Source of the DNA: Streptomyces caniferus
GTDB taxonomy: Bacteria; Actinomycetota; Actinomycetes; Streptomycetales; Streptomycetaceae
Reading direction: 5' to 3'
Length of the DNA stretch: 64,000 nt
NCBI RefSeq assembly: GCF_009811555.1
Contig: NZ_BLIN01000002.1
Coordinates: 558,001 to 622,000 of the forward strand
Shown: positions 8,312 through 18,782 of the stretch, in pieces
Numbering within the stretch: the first letter of the stretch is position 1
How the letters are laid out: the number at the start of each line of letters is the position of its first letter
Notes under the pieces: generated by a model
Databases searched by the model: none
What the model was told of the DNA's origin: nothing
The model's input: the letters and a program-made list of their open reading frames with translations, nothing else
Made by a program: the position numbers and the translations under genes

Positions 8312-8815
8312 CTACACCTCGTCCCCCTCCTGCTCCGCGTTCAGCCGGTGCAGCAGCCGGGCGAGTTCGGCGACCTCGGTGCGGTCCCAGGAGGCGAGGC
8401 GGCGGGCGTACTGGGCGCGGCGGCCGGTACGGACGCGGGTGAAGCGGTCGCGGCCCTCCTCGGTCAGGCGCACCAGGACCGCCCGGCCGTCGGCCGGGTC
8501 CGGCTCGCGGGCGACGAGTCCGAGCTTCTCCAGGGCGTGCAACTGGCGGCTCATCGTGGCCTTGCCGACGCCGAAGAAGGCGGCGAGGCCGGTGGCCCGC
8601 TGGGTGCCGGCGTCGGCCAGCCGGACAAGGAGGCCGTACGCGGAGGGCTCCAGGTCGGGATGTACCTCTCGCGCCAGTTCGCCCGACGAGGCACGGGCCC
8701 GGCGGAGAAAGACCGCCAATTCGCGTTCCAGGGCCAGAAATACGTGGTCCACACCAATTGGTCCGCCGTCCGCCGTCGTTCCGTCGGCTCCGGTGTCGTG
8801 CACGTCAGCGCCCAT
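8312..8815 (-). CDS. MarR-family transcriptional regulator
   Basis: A 167-aa protein with the MarR layout: an N-terminal dimerisation helix (about residues 20-50), a winged helix with recognition region V-G-K-A-T-M-S-R-Q-L-H-A-L-E (about 85-98), the wing segment PDPADGRAVLV typical of MarR proteins, and C-terminal dimerisation helices. ATG at 8815 follows a GAGGGAAAG ribosome site. It is divergent from the GH25 lysozyme gene, with 278 bp between. The ligand and targets are unknown. A weak CTTTC-N8-GAAAG repeat lies immediately upstream of its start. Confidence 0.85.
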   Translation of the reverse strand: MGADVHDTGADGTTADGGPIGVDHVFLALERELAVFLRRARASSGELAREVHPDLEPSAYGLLVRLADAGTQRATGLAAFFGVGKATMSRQLHALEKLGLVAREPDPADGRAVLVRLTEEGRDRFTRVRTGRRAQYARRLASWDRTEVAELARLLHRLNAEQEGDEV

Positions 8816-9093
8816 TCCCGCTTTCCCTCACCTGAAAGTTTCCGCCATCGGCGGCCGAAGCCGCAGCTCGGCCAGTATTTCGCAGGATTAGACCAACGGC
8901 AGCCCACCGCCCCTCTTCTGCCCCCTCGTTCTACGCGCGTATCGTCATTTCTGGCATGGCCATACCAAAAGGCCCGGGGCGTCCGCGGTTCCGTCGCGCG
9001 TCCCGCACGCCGCACCGCCGCGTCCCGCACGCCTGCGCCACGCCGTCAGCTCCTCCCCCCTCAGGTCATCCACCGAGATCTTCGGAGGCACGT

Positions 9094-9954
9094 ATGTCCG
9101 TGCTCAGATCCGGCTCCCCCCACCGACCCGCACGGTCCCTCGCGACCGTGGCCGGGGTCCTTCTCGCCGTCCTCGCCCTCCTCCTCGGACTGCCGGGCAC
9201 CGCCGGCGCCACGGCCGGCCGGCACGCACCCGAGCCCAGCCACCCCGGTCAGGACTGGGCCGGTTCCCAGATCGCCCGGCACGAGGGCAGCGCGGCCGGC
9301 ATCGCCCCGCCCGCGTCGTCGCTCGCGGCGTCCGTCGAGGGTGTGGACGTCAGCAGCCACAACGGCAGCGTCGCCTGGTCGACGCTCTGGAACAGTGGCG
9401 TCCGCTTCGCCTACGTGAAGGCGACGGAGTCCACCAGCTACACCAATCCGTCCTTCGCCCAGCAGTACAACGGCTCCTACAACATCGGGATGATCCGGGG
9501 CGCGTACCACTTCGCCACACCCGACACCTCCAGCGGTGCCGCCCAGGCCACCTACTTCGTCAACCACGGCGGCGGCTGGTCCAGGGACGGCAGGACGCTG
9601 CCCGGCGCGCTCGACATGGAGTACAACCCCTACGGCGCCACCTGTTACGGACTGAGCGCGGCCGGCCTGGTCAACTGGATGAAGGACTGGTTCGCCACCT
9701 ACAAGGCGCGGACCGGCCGGGACGCCGTCATCTACACCTCCACCAGCTGGTGGAGGCAGTGCACCGGCAACTCCACCGCCTTCGGCGCCGTCAACCCGCT
9801 GTGGGTCCCGCGCTACGGCTCCTCGGCCGGCGAACTCCCGGCCGGCTGGGGCTTCCACACCATCTGGCAGTACACCTCGACCGGTCCCACGGTCGGTGAC
9901 CACAACCGCTTCAACGGCGCGATGGACCGCCTCCGGGCCCTCGCCAACGGCTGA
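9094..9954 (+). CDS. Secreted GH25 lysozyme (N-acetylmuramidase)
   Basis: A 286-aa secreted muramidase that cleaves the beta-1,4 bond between N-acetylmuramic acid and N-acetylglucosamine. A Sec signal peptide occupies about residues 1-40 and ends Ala-Gly-Ala-Thr-Ala. A short linker leads to the GH25 barrel: G-V-D-V-S-S-H-N-G near 88 holds the first catalytic-site Asp, and L-D-M-E-Y-N near 184 holds the Asp-x-Glu pair. I-W-Q-Y-T-S-T-G close to the C-terminus is also typical. The start at 9094 is fixed by GGAGG 5 nt upstream; the frame extends further up without a ribosome site. A strong convergent terminator follows. Confidence 0.93.
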   Translation: MSVLRSGSPHRPARSLATVAGVLLAVLALLLGLPGTAGATAGRHAPEPSHPGQDWAGSQIARHEGSAAGIAPPASSLAASVEGVDVSSHNGSVAWSTLWNSGVRFAYVKATESTSYTNPSFAQQYNGSYNIGMIRGAYHFATPDTSSGAAQATYFVNHGGGWSRDGRTLPGALDMEYNPYGATCYGLSAAGLVNWMKDWFATYKARTGRDAVIYTSTSWWRQCTGNSTAFGAVNPLWVPRYGSSAGELPAGWGFHTIWQYTSTGPTVGDHNRFNGAMDRLRALANG

Positions 9955-10008
9955 CGGGCGACATCCCGGCTCACCGCCGGTCCGAAGAACGCCCCCCGTG
10001 CACCAGCG

Positions 10009-10056
10009 CGGCGGCCGGCCCGGCCCCTTGCGGGGAGCCGGACCGGCCGCCGTTTT
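10009..10056. terminator. Convergent terminator between lysozyme and lon genes
   Basis: A GC-rich imperfect hairpin (left arm about 10009-10027, right arm about 10031-10050, loop TTGC) is followed by five Ts at 10052-10056. It serves the lysozyme transcript and could also end the lon transcript from the other side. Confidence 0.7.
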
Positions 10057-10058
10057 TC

Positions 10059-12467
<2,409 letters not shown>

Positions 12468-12488
12468 GATCTCCCCTTCGGCAAACAA

Positions 12489-12509
12489 GTTGAGCTTTAC
12501 TCACTCAAT
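12489..12509. promoter_or_regulatory. HAIR-type inverted repeat (predicted HspR operator) of lon
   Basis: The 21 bp read GTTGAGC-N7-ACTCAAT. The HAIR consensus bound by HspR is CTTGAGT-N7-ACTCAAG, so TTGAG and ACTCAA match with the exact 7-bp spacer. It lies 22 bp upstream of the lon start codon, where a bound repressor would block transcription start. Confidence 0.8.
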
Positions 12510-12549
12510 GCAGCCGGGGCGGGAGATGTTCCCCCACCTGCGTTCGCTG

Positions 12550-13401
12550 TCAGCGATCACCTGCGGGCCGCCAGTGGGCGGGGCGGGACAAGGTCTCCGG
12601 CAGCTTGGCCGCCGCGTCGCCCCGGGCCGCGTTGAGCTGTGCCTGGGTGAGGAAGAGGGCACCGGTGAGGTCGGCGCCGGACAGGTCCGCGTCCCGCAGG
12701 TCGGCGCCGATCAGGTCCGCCGAGCGCAGATCGGCGCCCTTCAGATCGGCGGCGATGAGATACGCCCCGCGGAGGTTGGCGCCCCGGAGATCGGCCCCCT
12801 TGAGGCGGGCCCCCATGAGGTCGGCCCCGCGCCGCTCCTTCTTACGGCCGGGGACCGCGGCCCGTACGAGTTCGCTGGTGCGCAGCAGCAGGGCGTTGAC
12901 CTCGCCCCGGTGGGCCGGCACCTCGAGCGCGGTGAGCTCCTGGGCGCTGCCACGGGTGAGAGCCTCGGTCTTCTCCAGCGCCGCCCGCAGGTCGGCATGG
13001 ACGGGTCGCGCGGCCGGCAGGGTCAGCGCCTCGGCCAGGTACCAGAGGAGTTCGTGCAGCTGCCGCATGACGGGGAAGACGTCGAACATCTGCCGGGCGG
13101 TCCCCGGCGCCCGCCGCCAGTCCTGGCCGCCGAAGGTGACCTGGGAGACCTTCTGCCCGGCGCCGAAGCAGTCGAAGACGGTGCAGCCGGAGAAGCCGCG
13201 CGGGCGGAGGTCGGCGTGGATGCCGCAGCGGAAGTCCGTCTGCAGGTTCGGGCAGGGCCGGCCGGCGTCCTTGTCGATCGCGAAGTCCGCCGAGGCCGCG
13301 AACGGCAGCGCGACACAGCAGAGCCCGAAGCAGCTGCCGCAGTCGGACCGCAGGCCGAGGTCGGCGGTGTCCGGAATCGATGGCTCGTGGTCTGGGGACA
13401 A
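12550..13401 (-). CDS. Pentapeptide-repeat protein with Cys-rich N-terminus
   Basis: About 283 aa from a TTG at 13401, chosen because AGGAG stands 10 nt upstream; the frame stays open to 13536 without a better site. An N-terminal Cys-rich part (about eight Cys between residues 18 and 80, including C-G-S-C and L-C-C) is followed by a helical spacer and then at least ten A-D-L-x-G/A-N-L type pentapeptides (about 195-250) that would form a right-handed quadrilateral beta helix. A disordered tail ends the protein. Function is unknown; the Cys cluster could hold a metal. It lies upstream of lon on the same strand. Confidence 0.75.
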   Translation of the reverse strand: MSPDHEPSIPDTADLGLRSDCGSCFGLCCVALPFAASADFAIDKDAGRPCPNLQTDFRCGIHADLRPRGFSGCTVFDCFGAGQKVSQVTFGGQDWRRAPGTARQMFDVFPVMRQLHELLWYLAEALTLPAARPVHADLRAALEKTEALTRGSAQELTALEVPAHRGEVNALLLRTSELVRAAVPGRKKERRGADLMGARLKGADLRGANLRGAYLIAADLKGADLRSADLIGADLRDADLSGADLTGALFLTQAQLNAARGDAAAKLPETLSRPAHWRPAGDR

Positions 13402-13542
13402 GGTGCGTCTACTCCTGCGGCCGGCGAGCGCCTGCGAGCCCGCGCTCGGAAGGGGCCGCCATTCTCCCAGGCGGCCGGGGCGCGCCGCGCCTGGCCGGAT
13501 CCTTTCGCCGCACGAGGGCAACGGCCCTTTCGGCACCCGGCG

Positions 13543-13565
13543 TTGTCAGTGGTCGCGCCTAGCCT
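13543..13565 (+). promoter_or_regulatory. RecA-NDp-type promoter (PafBC class), predicted
   Basis: TTGTCAGTG at 13543-13551, an 8-bp spacer and TAGCCT at 13560-13565 match the RecA-NDp pattern TTGTCRGTG-N8-TANNNT described for LexA-independent DNA-damage promoters of actinobacteria. The -10-like hexamer ends 7 nt before the ATG at 13573, so the transcript would be leaderless. Confidence 0.65.
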
Positions 13566-13572
13566 CGGGACC

Positions 13573-14076
13573 ATGAGCATGATCGGAGAGTACGCACGCG
13601 TCACACCCGCCGAACTCCACCGCGCCCTCGGCGATCCGGAGTGGGCGCTGGCGCTGGTCGGCGGGCGGATGGAGGCGGAGGCGGAGCAGTGCCCCCGGCC
13701 CGAGCTGGCGCGCTGCCTGGACATCGACAAGGCCTGGGACGCCCTCGGATTCCTGCTGCGCCGGGCGGCCTTCCCGGTGGACATCGTCCACGGCGAGGAG
13801 GCCGTCCCGGATGCCGACGACTGGGGCTACGGCCCGCCCCGCTACCTCACCCCCGAGCGGGTGCGGGCCGCCGCCGGGGCGCTGGCCGGGATATCCGGTG
13901 AGCGTCTGACGGCCGGGGTCGGTCCGGAGGACCTCGCCGAGGCGGCGGTGTACCCGGCGATCGTCTGGGAGCGGGGCGCGTCCCTGGACTTCGTGAGCGA
14001 GCACTACGAGCTGCTGCGGCCGTTCTTCCGTGCGGCGGCGGACGAGGGGGACGGCATGCTCATGTGGCTCGGATAG
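13573..14076 (+). CDS. DUF1877 family protein (YfbM-like), 167 aa
   Basis: A 167-aa cytoplasmic protein of the YfbM/DUF1877 type. Family-like features are the N-terminal Y-A-R-V-T-P-A-E-L, the D-I-D-K-A-W-D-A-L motif near residue 50, the Y-G-P-P-R-Y-L-T-P segment near 92 and a C-terminal Y-E-L-L-R-P-F-F helix. The biochemical role is unknown. ATG 13573 is chosen from the promoter position; no Shine-Dalgarno is present, which fits a leaderless message. The RecA-NDp-like promoter suggests induction by DNA damage. Confidence 0.78.
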   Translation: MSMIGEYARVTPAELHRALGDPEWALALVGGRMEAEAEQCPRPELARCLDIDKAWDALGFLLRRAAFPVDIVHGEEAVPDADDWGYGPPRYLTPERVRAAAGALAGISGERLTAGVGPEDLAEAAVYPAIVWERGASLDFVSEHYELLRPFFRAAADEGDGMLMWLG

Positions 14077-14161
14077 CCGTGCGGCCGATGGCCGGACGTG
14101 CCGCACAGGCCGCCTTGCAAAAGGCGACCTCACACGGCGTCATGACTGCTACCTTCAGCGC

Positions 14162-14743
14162 ATGTTGCAGCGGATGTCCGGAGTCTTCATCGGTGCCTTC
14201 TTCGGGACCGTCTTCGTGGTCGCCAACGCGCACGACCCGCTGAACCCCTCCATCGGTATCGCCCTGCGGGTGCTCGCAGTGCTCACCTTCGCCGGGCTGC
14301 TGGCGCTCGCCCTGCGGGCCGGGCGTCTGGGACGGCCCGTGGTGGAGGACGCCGAGGCCGCCCGCGCGGACTGGTTCCGGGGGAAGTTCGCCTTCGTCGT
14401 GGGGGCCGAGGCGGTGCTGCTGATCGGCGGCAATCTCGCGCTGCGGGCGGCGGGCGCTCCCCAGGAGACCGCCGTGGCCTGGATCGCGCTGATCGTCGGT
14501 CTGCACTTCATCGCACTGATGGCGGTCTGGAAGCGGCGCAGCATCGCCGTCCCCGGCATCGCGCTGACCGTACTCGGTCTGACCGGGCTGGGCATGGCGG
14601 CGACCTCGGCCGTGGCCTGGGTGCCGTTCGTCAGCGGGGTGTTGTCCGGCGTGGCGCTGCTGGGCGGCTGCGCCTACGCCGTCACCCATACCTACCGCTC
14701 GGCCGTCCGTCCCGTGAGCCCGCGGCTCCCGGACGCTCAGTAG
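14162..14743 (+). CDS. Hypothetical integral membrane protein, 193 aa
   Basis: A 193-aa protein with about six hydrophobic helices (near residues 5-22, 33-52, 80-96, 107-122, 130-150 and 153-175), hence an inner-membrane protein. No catalytic motif or known family is recognised. ATG 14162 has no Shine-Dalgarno; a TACCTT hexamer at 14150-14155 ends 7 nt upstream, so a leaderless transcript is possible. Its 3-prime end overlaps the convergent rhomboid-like gene by 7 bp. Confidence 0.7.
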   Translation: MLQRMSGVFIGAFFGTVFVVANAHDPLNPSIGIALRVLAVLTFAGLLALALRAGRLGRPVVEDAEAARADWFRGKFAFVVGAEAVLLIGGNLALRAAGAPQETAVAWIALIVGLHFIALMAVWKRRSIAVPGIALTVLGLTGLGMAATSAVAWVPFVSGVLSGVALLGGCAYAVTHTYRSAVRPVSPRLPDAQ

Positions 14744-15627
14744 GTCCGCACGCCGCGCAGCGACGGATGGCCCAGGTCGCCCAGGAGCGGTGCGGGCCGG
14801 GCGAGCAGGGTGCGCCAGTGGCGGAGCAGCGGCCAGCTCGCGACGCCCAGGGCGAGCGAGAGCAGATGGCCCCAGTCGGTCATCGGGTCGGCGTAGGCGA
14901 GCAGATCGGTCACGGCCACGTAGCCGACACCGGCCAGCACCGGCCAGCGCAACCAGGCCGGCAGCAGGCCCGCGAGGGCGCCGATGCTGGTCATCACGCC
15001 GAAGCTGATGCCGTAGTCGAGCCGGTGCAGCGAACTCTCCGGCAGCTTGCCCGCGGCGACCGAGAAGGCGACGGGCAGTTCGGTGGCGAGGGTGGCCAGC
15101 ACATGGCCGCCGAAGAACACGGCGGCCGTGCGCACTCCGCCGATCCGCCGCTCCAGCGCCGTCAGGACGAAGAGGAAGCCGACGGCGTACGCGGAGGTCA
15201 TACCGCCCGCGATCCACAGCGCGCTGGCGACCAGCACCAGCAGTGGGGCCTGCGCCAGATGGACGACGTCCGTACTGGAGCCCTGGAGCAGATCGGAGAC
15301 CAGCGCCGGGTCGGCGTACTCGGCGAAGAGCGAGGTGGCCACGAGGAGGAGGGCGTAGCCGAAGGTGAAGGGGGTGCCGAGGGGCGTGGGCAGCAGCCGT
15401 CCGGGCCGTCGTCGCAGGGGCGCCGGTCCCGCGGCGGCCGCCGGCTCCTGCGCGACGACCTGCCGGGGCGCGCGTTGCCGGGGGATGCCCGGCAGCAGGC
15501 CCGGCGGGACGGCCGGTGCGGTGTCCGCGCCGTTGTCCGGCCCCGGTATGACGGACGGCGCGCGATCGGCCCGTGCCCTCGCGGCGGTTCCCAGCCAGCT
15601 CACTTGTCCGAGGTCCCTTCCGTTCAT
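14737..15627 (-). CDS. Rhomboid-like membrane protein
   Basis: About 296 aa from ATG 15627 (an earlier in-frame ATG is at 15738). A basic, Pro-rich cytoplasmic N-terminus is followed by six hydrophobic segments. The core resembles rhomboid intramembrane proteases: G-G-H-V-L-A-T-L helix, then a Y-G-I-S-F-G-V-M segment with Ser in the place of the G-x-S-G nucleophile, and W-G-H-L-L-S-L-A-L-G in the place of the catalytic His helix. Because the motif is G-I-S-F-G rather than G-x-S-G, activity is uncertain. It is divergent from the spermidine-synthase-like gene and overlaps the membrane-protein gene at 14743 tail to tail. Confidence 0.68.
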   Translation of the reverse strand: MNGRDLGQVSWLGTAARARADRAPSVIPGPDNGADTAPAVPPGLLPGIPRQRAPRQVVAQEPAAAAGPAPLRRRPGRLLPTPLGTPFTFGYALLLVATSLFAEYADPALVSDLLQGSSTDVVHLAQAPLLVLVASALWIAGGMTSAYAVGFLFVLTALERRIGGVRTAAVFFGGHVLATLATELPVAFSVAAGKLPESSLHRLDYGISFGVMTSIGALAGLLPAWLRWPVLAGVGYVAVTDLLAYADPMTDWGHLLSLALGVASWPLLRHWRTLLARPAPLLGDLGHPSLRGVRTY

Positions 15628-15723
15628 GGCACATCCGGTCAGCCACGCCCGTGTCCCTCGGCCGTGATTCCTCTGCCCTGCCGTACGTTCCGGACCAGCC
15701 TGCACGCTCAACCCATGAGGAAG

Positions 15724-15749
15724 CTGTGTGAGTGACATCCCTCACACAG
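15724..15749. promoter_or_regulatory. Perfect 9-bp inverted repeat, candidate operator
   Basis: CTGTGTGAG at 15724-15732 and CTCACACAG at 15741-15749 flank an 8-bp centre. The site lies in the divergent region between the rhomboid-like gene (start 15627) and the spermidine-synthase-like gene (start 15847). It resembles TGTGA/TCACA half-sites of Crp-like proteins but with wider spacing. Confidence 0.45.
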
Positions 15750-15846
15750 AGCAACCCATGCCGACGACGCCACGTCCGCGTCACCGGCGGCGCAACCCTG
15801 TCCAAAGCGGTGGACCGGTGCGGCCCGTATTGGCCACCATGGCGCC

Positions 15847-16611
15847 ATGGCTCCCGTTACTCCGACGCAGGCAACGACCGGCCTCCCCGAGGCCCCGCGC
15901 ACGATCGACCGACGCGAGGGCCCGTACGGCGAAGTGGTGCTGCGGCAGCGGGGCGGACCCCCCGCAGACCCCGGAATTGACGGCTCCGGCGCCCCCGCGG
16001 CGCCCGTGGTCTACGAGATCATCGCCAACGGCTGCTTCCTGATGGACACCTCCGACGGCCGGTCCGAGCGGCTGCTGGTCGACGCCGCGCTCGCCGCCCT
16101 GCCGGCCGGCCGCACCCGGCCCTCCGTACTGATCGGCGGCCTCGGCGTCGGGTTCTCCCTGGCCCGCGCGGCCGGTCAGCCGCGCTGGGGCCGGATCGTG
16201 GTCGTCGAGCGCGAGGAAGCGGTCATCGACTGGCACCGTACGGGTCCGCTGTCCGCGGTCTCGGCGGAGGCGCTGGCCGATCCGCGCACCGAGATCCTGC
16301 CCGCCGACCTGGTCGCCCACGTGCGAACGGAAACGGGCCAAGGCACCTACGACGCCCTGTGTTTGGACATCGACAACGGCCCCGACTGGACGGTCACCGA
16401 GGACAACAACAGCCTCTACTCCCCCGCCGGACTCGCCGCCTGCCACGACCGTCTGACCCCCGGCGGAGTGCTCGCCGTCTGGTCCGCGCAGCCCTCGCCG
16501 GCGTTCGAGGAAGCCTTGCGAAATGCCGGTTTCAACGGGGTACATACGGAAGAGATCCCCGTTGTCCGAGGCGTCCCTGACGTGGTCCATCTTGCGCGGA
16601 AGGGCGCGTAG
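15847..16611 (+). CDS. Spermidine-synthase-like methyltransferase-fold protein
   Basis: A 254-aa cytoplasmic protein with the Rossmann fold shared by spermidine synthases and SAM methyltransferases. S-V-L-I-G-G-L-G-V-G-F-S near residue 92 is the nucleotide-binding glycine loop, V-V-V-E-R-E near 117 gives the acidic end of strand 2, and Y-D-A-L-C-L-D-I-D-N-G-P near 168 matches the active-site strand. Polyamine synthase activity is not assured, because many actinobacterial relatives have unknown substrates. It precedes the response regulator gene by 72 nt and may be cotranscribed. Confidence 0.72.
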   Translation: MAPVTPTQATTGLPEAPRTIDRREGPYGEVVLRQRGGPPADPGIDGSGAPAAPVVYEIIANGCFLMDTSDGRSERLLVDAALAALPAGRTRPSVLIGGLGVGFSLARAAGQPRWGRIVVVEREEAVIDWHRTGPLSAVSAEALADPRTEILPADLVAHVRTETGQGTYDALCLDIDNGPDWTVTEDNNSLYSPAGLAACHDRLTPGGVLAVWSAQPSPAFEEALRNAGFNGVHTEEIPVVRGVPDVVHLARKGA

Positions 16612-16683
16612 CCGACAGTCACACCATGCCCGTACGCTGCTGCCCAGCAATACGCGACCACGCAGGGGATGCAGGGGCGGGCG

Positions 16684-17421
16684 ATGGACCAGACTCAGAC
16701 AACGCAGGGCGGCGCCGCCGCCACGCCGGGCGCCCAGCGCCGGGTACTGGTCGTGGAGGACGACCCGACGATCGTGGAGGCCATCGCGGCCCGGCTGCGC
16801 GCCGAGGGCTTCCAGGTGCAGACGGCCACCGACGGACCGGCCGCGGTCGAGACCGCGGAGGCCTGGCAGCCGGATCTGCTGGTCCTCGACGTGATGCTGC
16901 CGGGCTTCGACGGCCTGGAGGTGTGCCGGCGGGTCCAGGCCCAGCGGCCGGTGCCCGTGATGATGCTCACCGCGCGGGACGACGAGACCGACATGCTCGT
17001 CGGCCTCGGCGTCGGCGCCGACGACTACATGACCAAGCCGTTCTCGATGCGGGAGCTGGCCGCCCGGGTGCACGTCCTGCTGCGCCGGGTCGAGCGCGCC
17101 GCGCTGGCCGCGCACACCCCGCGCAGCGGCATCCTGCGGCTGGGTGAGCTGGAGATCGACCACGCCCAGCGCCGGGTGCGGGTGCGCGGCTCGGACGTCC
17201 ATCTGACGCCCACCGAGTTCGATCTGCTGGTCTGCCTGGCGAACACCCCGCGCGCGGTGCTCTCCCGTGAGCAGCTGCTGGCCGAGGTGTGGGACTGGGC
17301 GGACGCCTCCGGGACCCGTACGGTCGACAGCCACATCAAGGCGCTGCGCCGCAAGATCGGTGCCGAGCGCATCCGTACGGTCCACGGTGTCGGCTACGCC
17401 CTGGAGACCCCGGCCGCATGA
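16684..17421 (+). CDS. OmpR/PhoB-type response regulator
   Basis: A 245-aa two-component response regulator. The receiver domain (about 20-130) has the acidic pair E-D-D near 26, phosphoacceptor Asp69 in V-L-D-V-M-L-P-G, Thr in M-L-T-A-R and Lys in T-K-P-F. The C-terminal winged helix (about 150-240) contains L-T-P-T-E-F-D-L-L and T-V-D-S-H-I-K-A-L-R-R-K-I-G. The start at 16684 is preferred over 16669 because GGGGCGGG sits 4 nt upstream; the earlier ATG has its purine run only 1 nt away. Its stop overlaps the kinase start by 4 bp (ATGA), so the pair is translationally coupled. Confidence 0.9.
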   Translation: MDQTQTTQGGAAATPGAQRRVLVVEDDPTIVEAIAARLRAEGFQVQTATDGPAAVETAEAWQPDLLVLDVMLPGFDGLEVCRRVQAQRPVPVMMLTARDDETDMLVGLGVGADDYMTKPFSMRELAARVHVLLRRVERAALAAHTPRSGILRLGELEIDHAQRRVRVRGSDVHLTPTEFDLLVCLANTPRAVLSREQLLAEVWDWADASGTRTVDSHIKALRRKIGAERIRTVHGVGYALETPAA

Positions 17422-18545
17422 CGCGGCGGTGGTGGCGGACGCCCGTGCGCGAGCTGGGGCAGCGGGTCTGGGAGGGCCTGCGCCCGCTCGACCCGTACCG
17501 CTCGGTGAAGGCCGCGCTCGGCGCGCTGGTCAGCGTCTCGGTGATCATCACCACGCTGCTGGTCTTCGTCGCGATGCACTCGGCGACCGAGCTGCGGGTG
17601 ATCACGATCTTCTCGATCATCGCCTCGCTGCTGATCACCCAGTTCGTGGCCAACAGCCTCACCGCTCCGCTCGACGAGATGACGGATGTCACCCGGTCGA
17701 TGGCGCACGGCAACTACAGCCGCCGGGTCCGTTCGGAGCGCCGCGACGAGTTCGGCGACCTGGCGAACGCCTTCAACCGGATGGCGGCCGACCTGGAGGC
17801 GGTGGACACCCACCGCAAGGAGCTGGTGGCCAATGTCTCCCACGAGCTGCGCACCCCGATCGCCGCGCTCCGCGCCGTCCTGGAGAACGTGGTCGACGGG
17901 GTCAGCGAGCCGGACCCGGAGACGATGCGGACAGCGCTGAAGCAGACCGAGCGGCTGGGCCGCCTGGTCGAGCACCTGCTGGACCTGTCCCGGCTGGACA
18001 ACGGGGTGGTGCCGCTGCACGCCCGGCGCTTCGAGGTCTGGCCGTACCTGTCCGGGGTGCTCAAGGAGGCCAATATGAGCCGGGGCGCCTCCACCCTCGC
18101 CGGCGTGGCCGGCTCCGGCACCCACACCCGTACGGACGTCCATCTCCACCTCGACGTCTCGCCGCCGGAGCTGACCGCGCACGCGGACGCCGAGCGGCTG
18201 CACCAGGTCGTGGCCAATCTCATCGACAACGCGATCAAGCACAGCCCCCGGCACGGCCGGGTCACGGTGCACGCGCGGCGCGGCGAGGGCCCCGAGAGCC
18301 TGGAGCTGGACGTGCAGGACGAGGGGCCCGGCATTCCCGAGTCGGAGCGCTACCGGGTCTTCGAGCGGTTCAACCGCGGCGGCCCCGCCCCCTCGGGCCC
18401 CGGCTCGGACGGGGGTACGGGCCTCGGCCTGGCCATCGCGCGCTGGGCGGTGGATCTGCACGGCGGACGCATCGGCGTGGCCGAATCCCCACGTGGTTGC
18501 CGGATCCGGGTCACTCTTCCGGGGCTGGAGTCAGCTCGAAGCTGA
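17418..18545 (+). CDS. Sensor histidine kinase, partner of the preceding regulator
   Basis: A 375-aa membrane kinase with two hydrophobic segments (about 35-53 and 61-78) separated by only a few residues, so it has almost no extracytoplasmic sensor loop. Next come a HAMP domain, a DHp helix with His142 in N-V-S-H-E-L-R-T-P, and an HATPase_c domain with N-L-I-D-N-A-I-K-H, D-E-G-P-G-I and G-L-G-L-A-I-A. The short loop suggests it senses a membrane or cytoplasmic cue. The pair sits directly upstream of kgd, an arrangement that I recall from S. coelicolor. Confidence 0.9.
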   Translation: MTRRWWRTPVRELGQRVWEGLRPLDPYRSVKAALGALVSVSVIITTLLVFVAMHSATELRVITIFSIIASLLITQFVANSLTAPLDEMTDVTRSMAHGNYSRRVRSERRDEFGDLANAFNRMAADLEAVDTHRKELVANVSHELRTPIAALRAVLENVVDGVSEPDPETMRTALKQTERLGRLVEHLLDLSRLDNGVVPLHARRFEVWPYLSGVLKEANMSRGASTLAGVAGSGTHTRTDVHLHLDVSPPELTAHADAERLHQVVANLIDNAIKHSPRHGRVTVHARRGEGPESLELDVQDEGPGIPESERYRVFERFNRGGPAPSGPGSDGGTGLGLAIARWAVDLHGGRIGVAESPRGCRIRVTLPGLESARS

Positions 18546-18782
18546 CGGCCGCTGACGTAGGGTCGGTGGTGGGAGCACTCCTGCGGGGGTCCCACGGCGA
18601 TGAGCCCTACCCGAACGCAGGCAAACCTCGTGTGTTTCCCGCCAAGTCCTGCCCCGAAACCCCTCCGGGAATGTGACGTACGCGACGAGTACCCCTCCCA
18701 GCCTGCATCAAGGGTCACAACAGGCGTAGCCTTTATTCCCGCTGTCCACCACCTTAGGAAGCGGAAGAGGGCGGTTGCCGCC

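Noticed and set aside
8821..8838. CTTTC-N8-GAAAG repeat before the MarR start
   Set aside because: Half-sites are only 5 bp and overlap the ribosome site; too weak to call an operator.
12741..12840. Regular 15-bp periodicity that might suggest a DNA repeat array or CRISPR
   Set aside because: It is the coding periodicity of the pentapeptide repeats; units differ and no constant spacer pattern exists.
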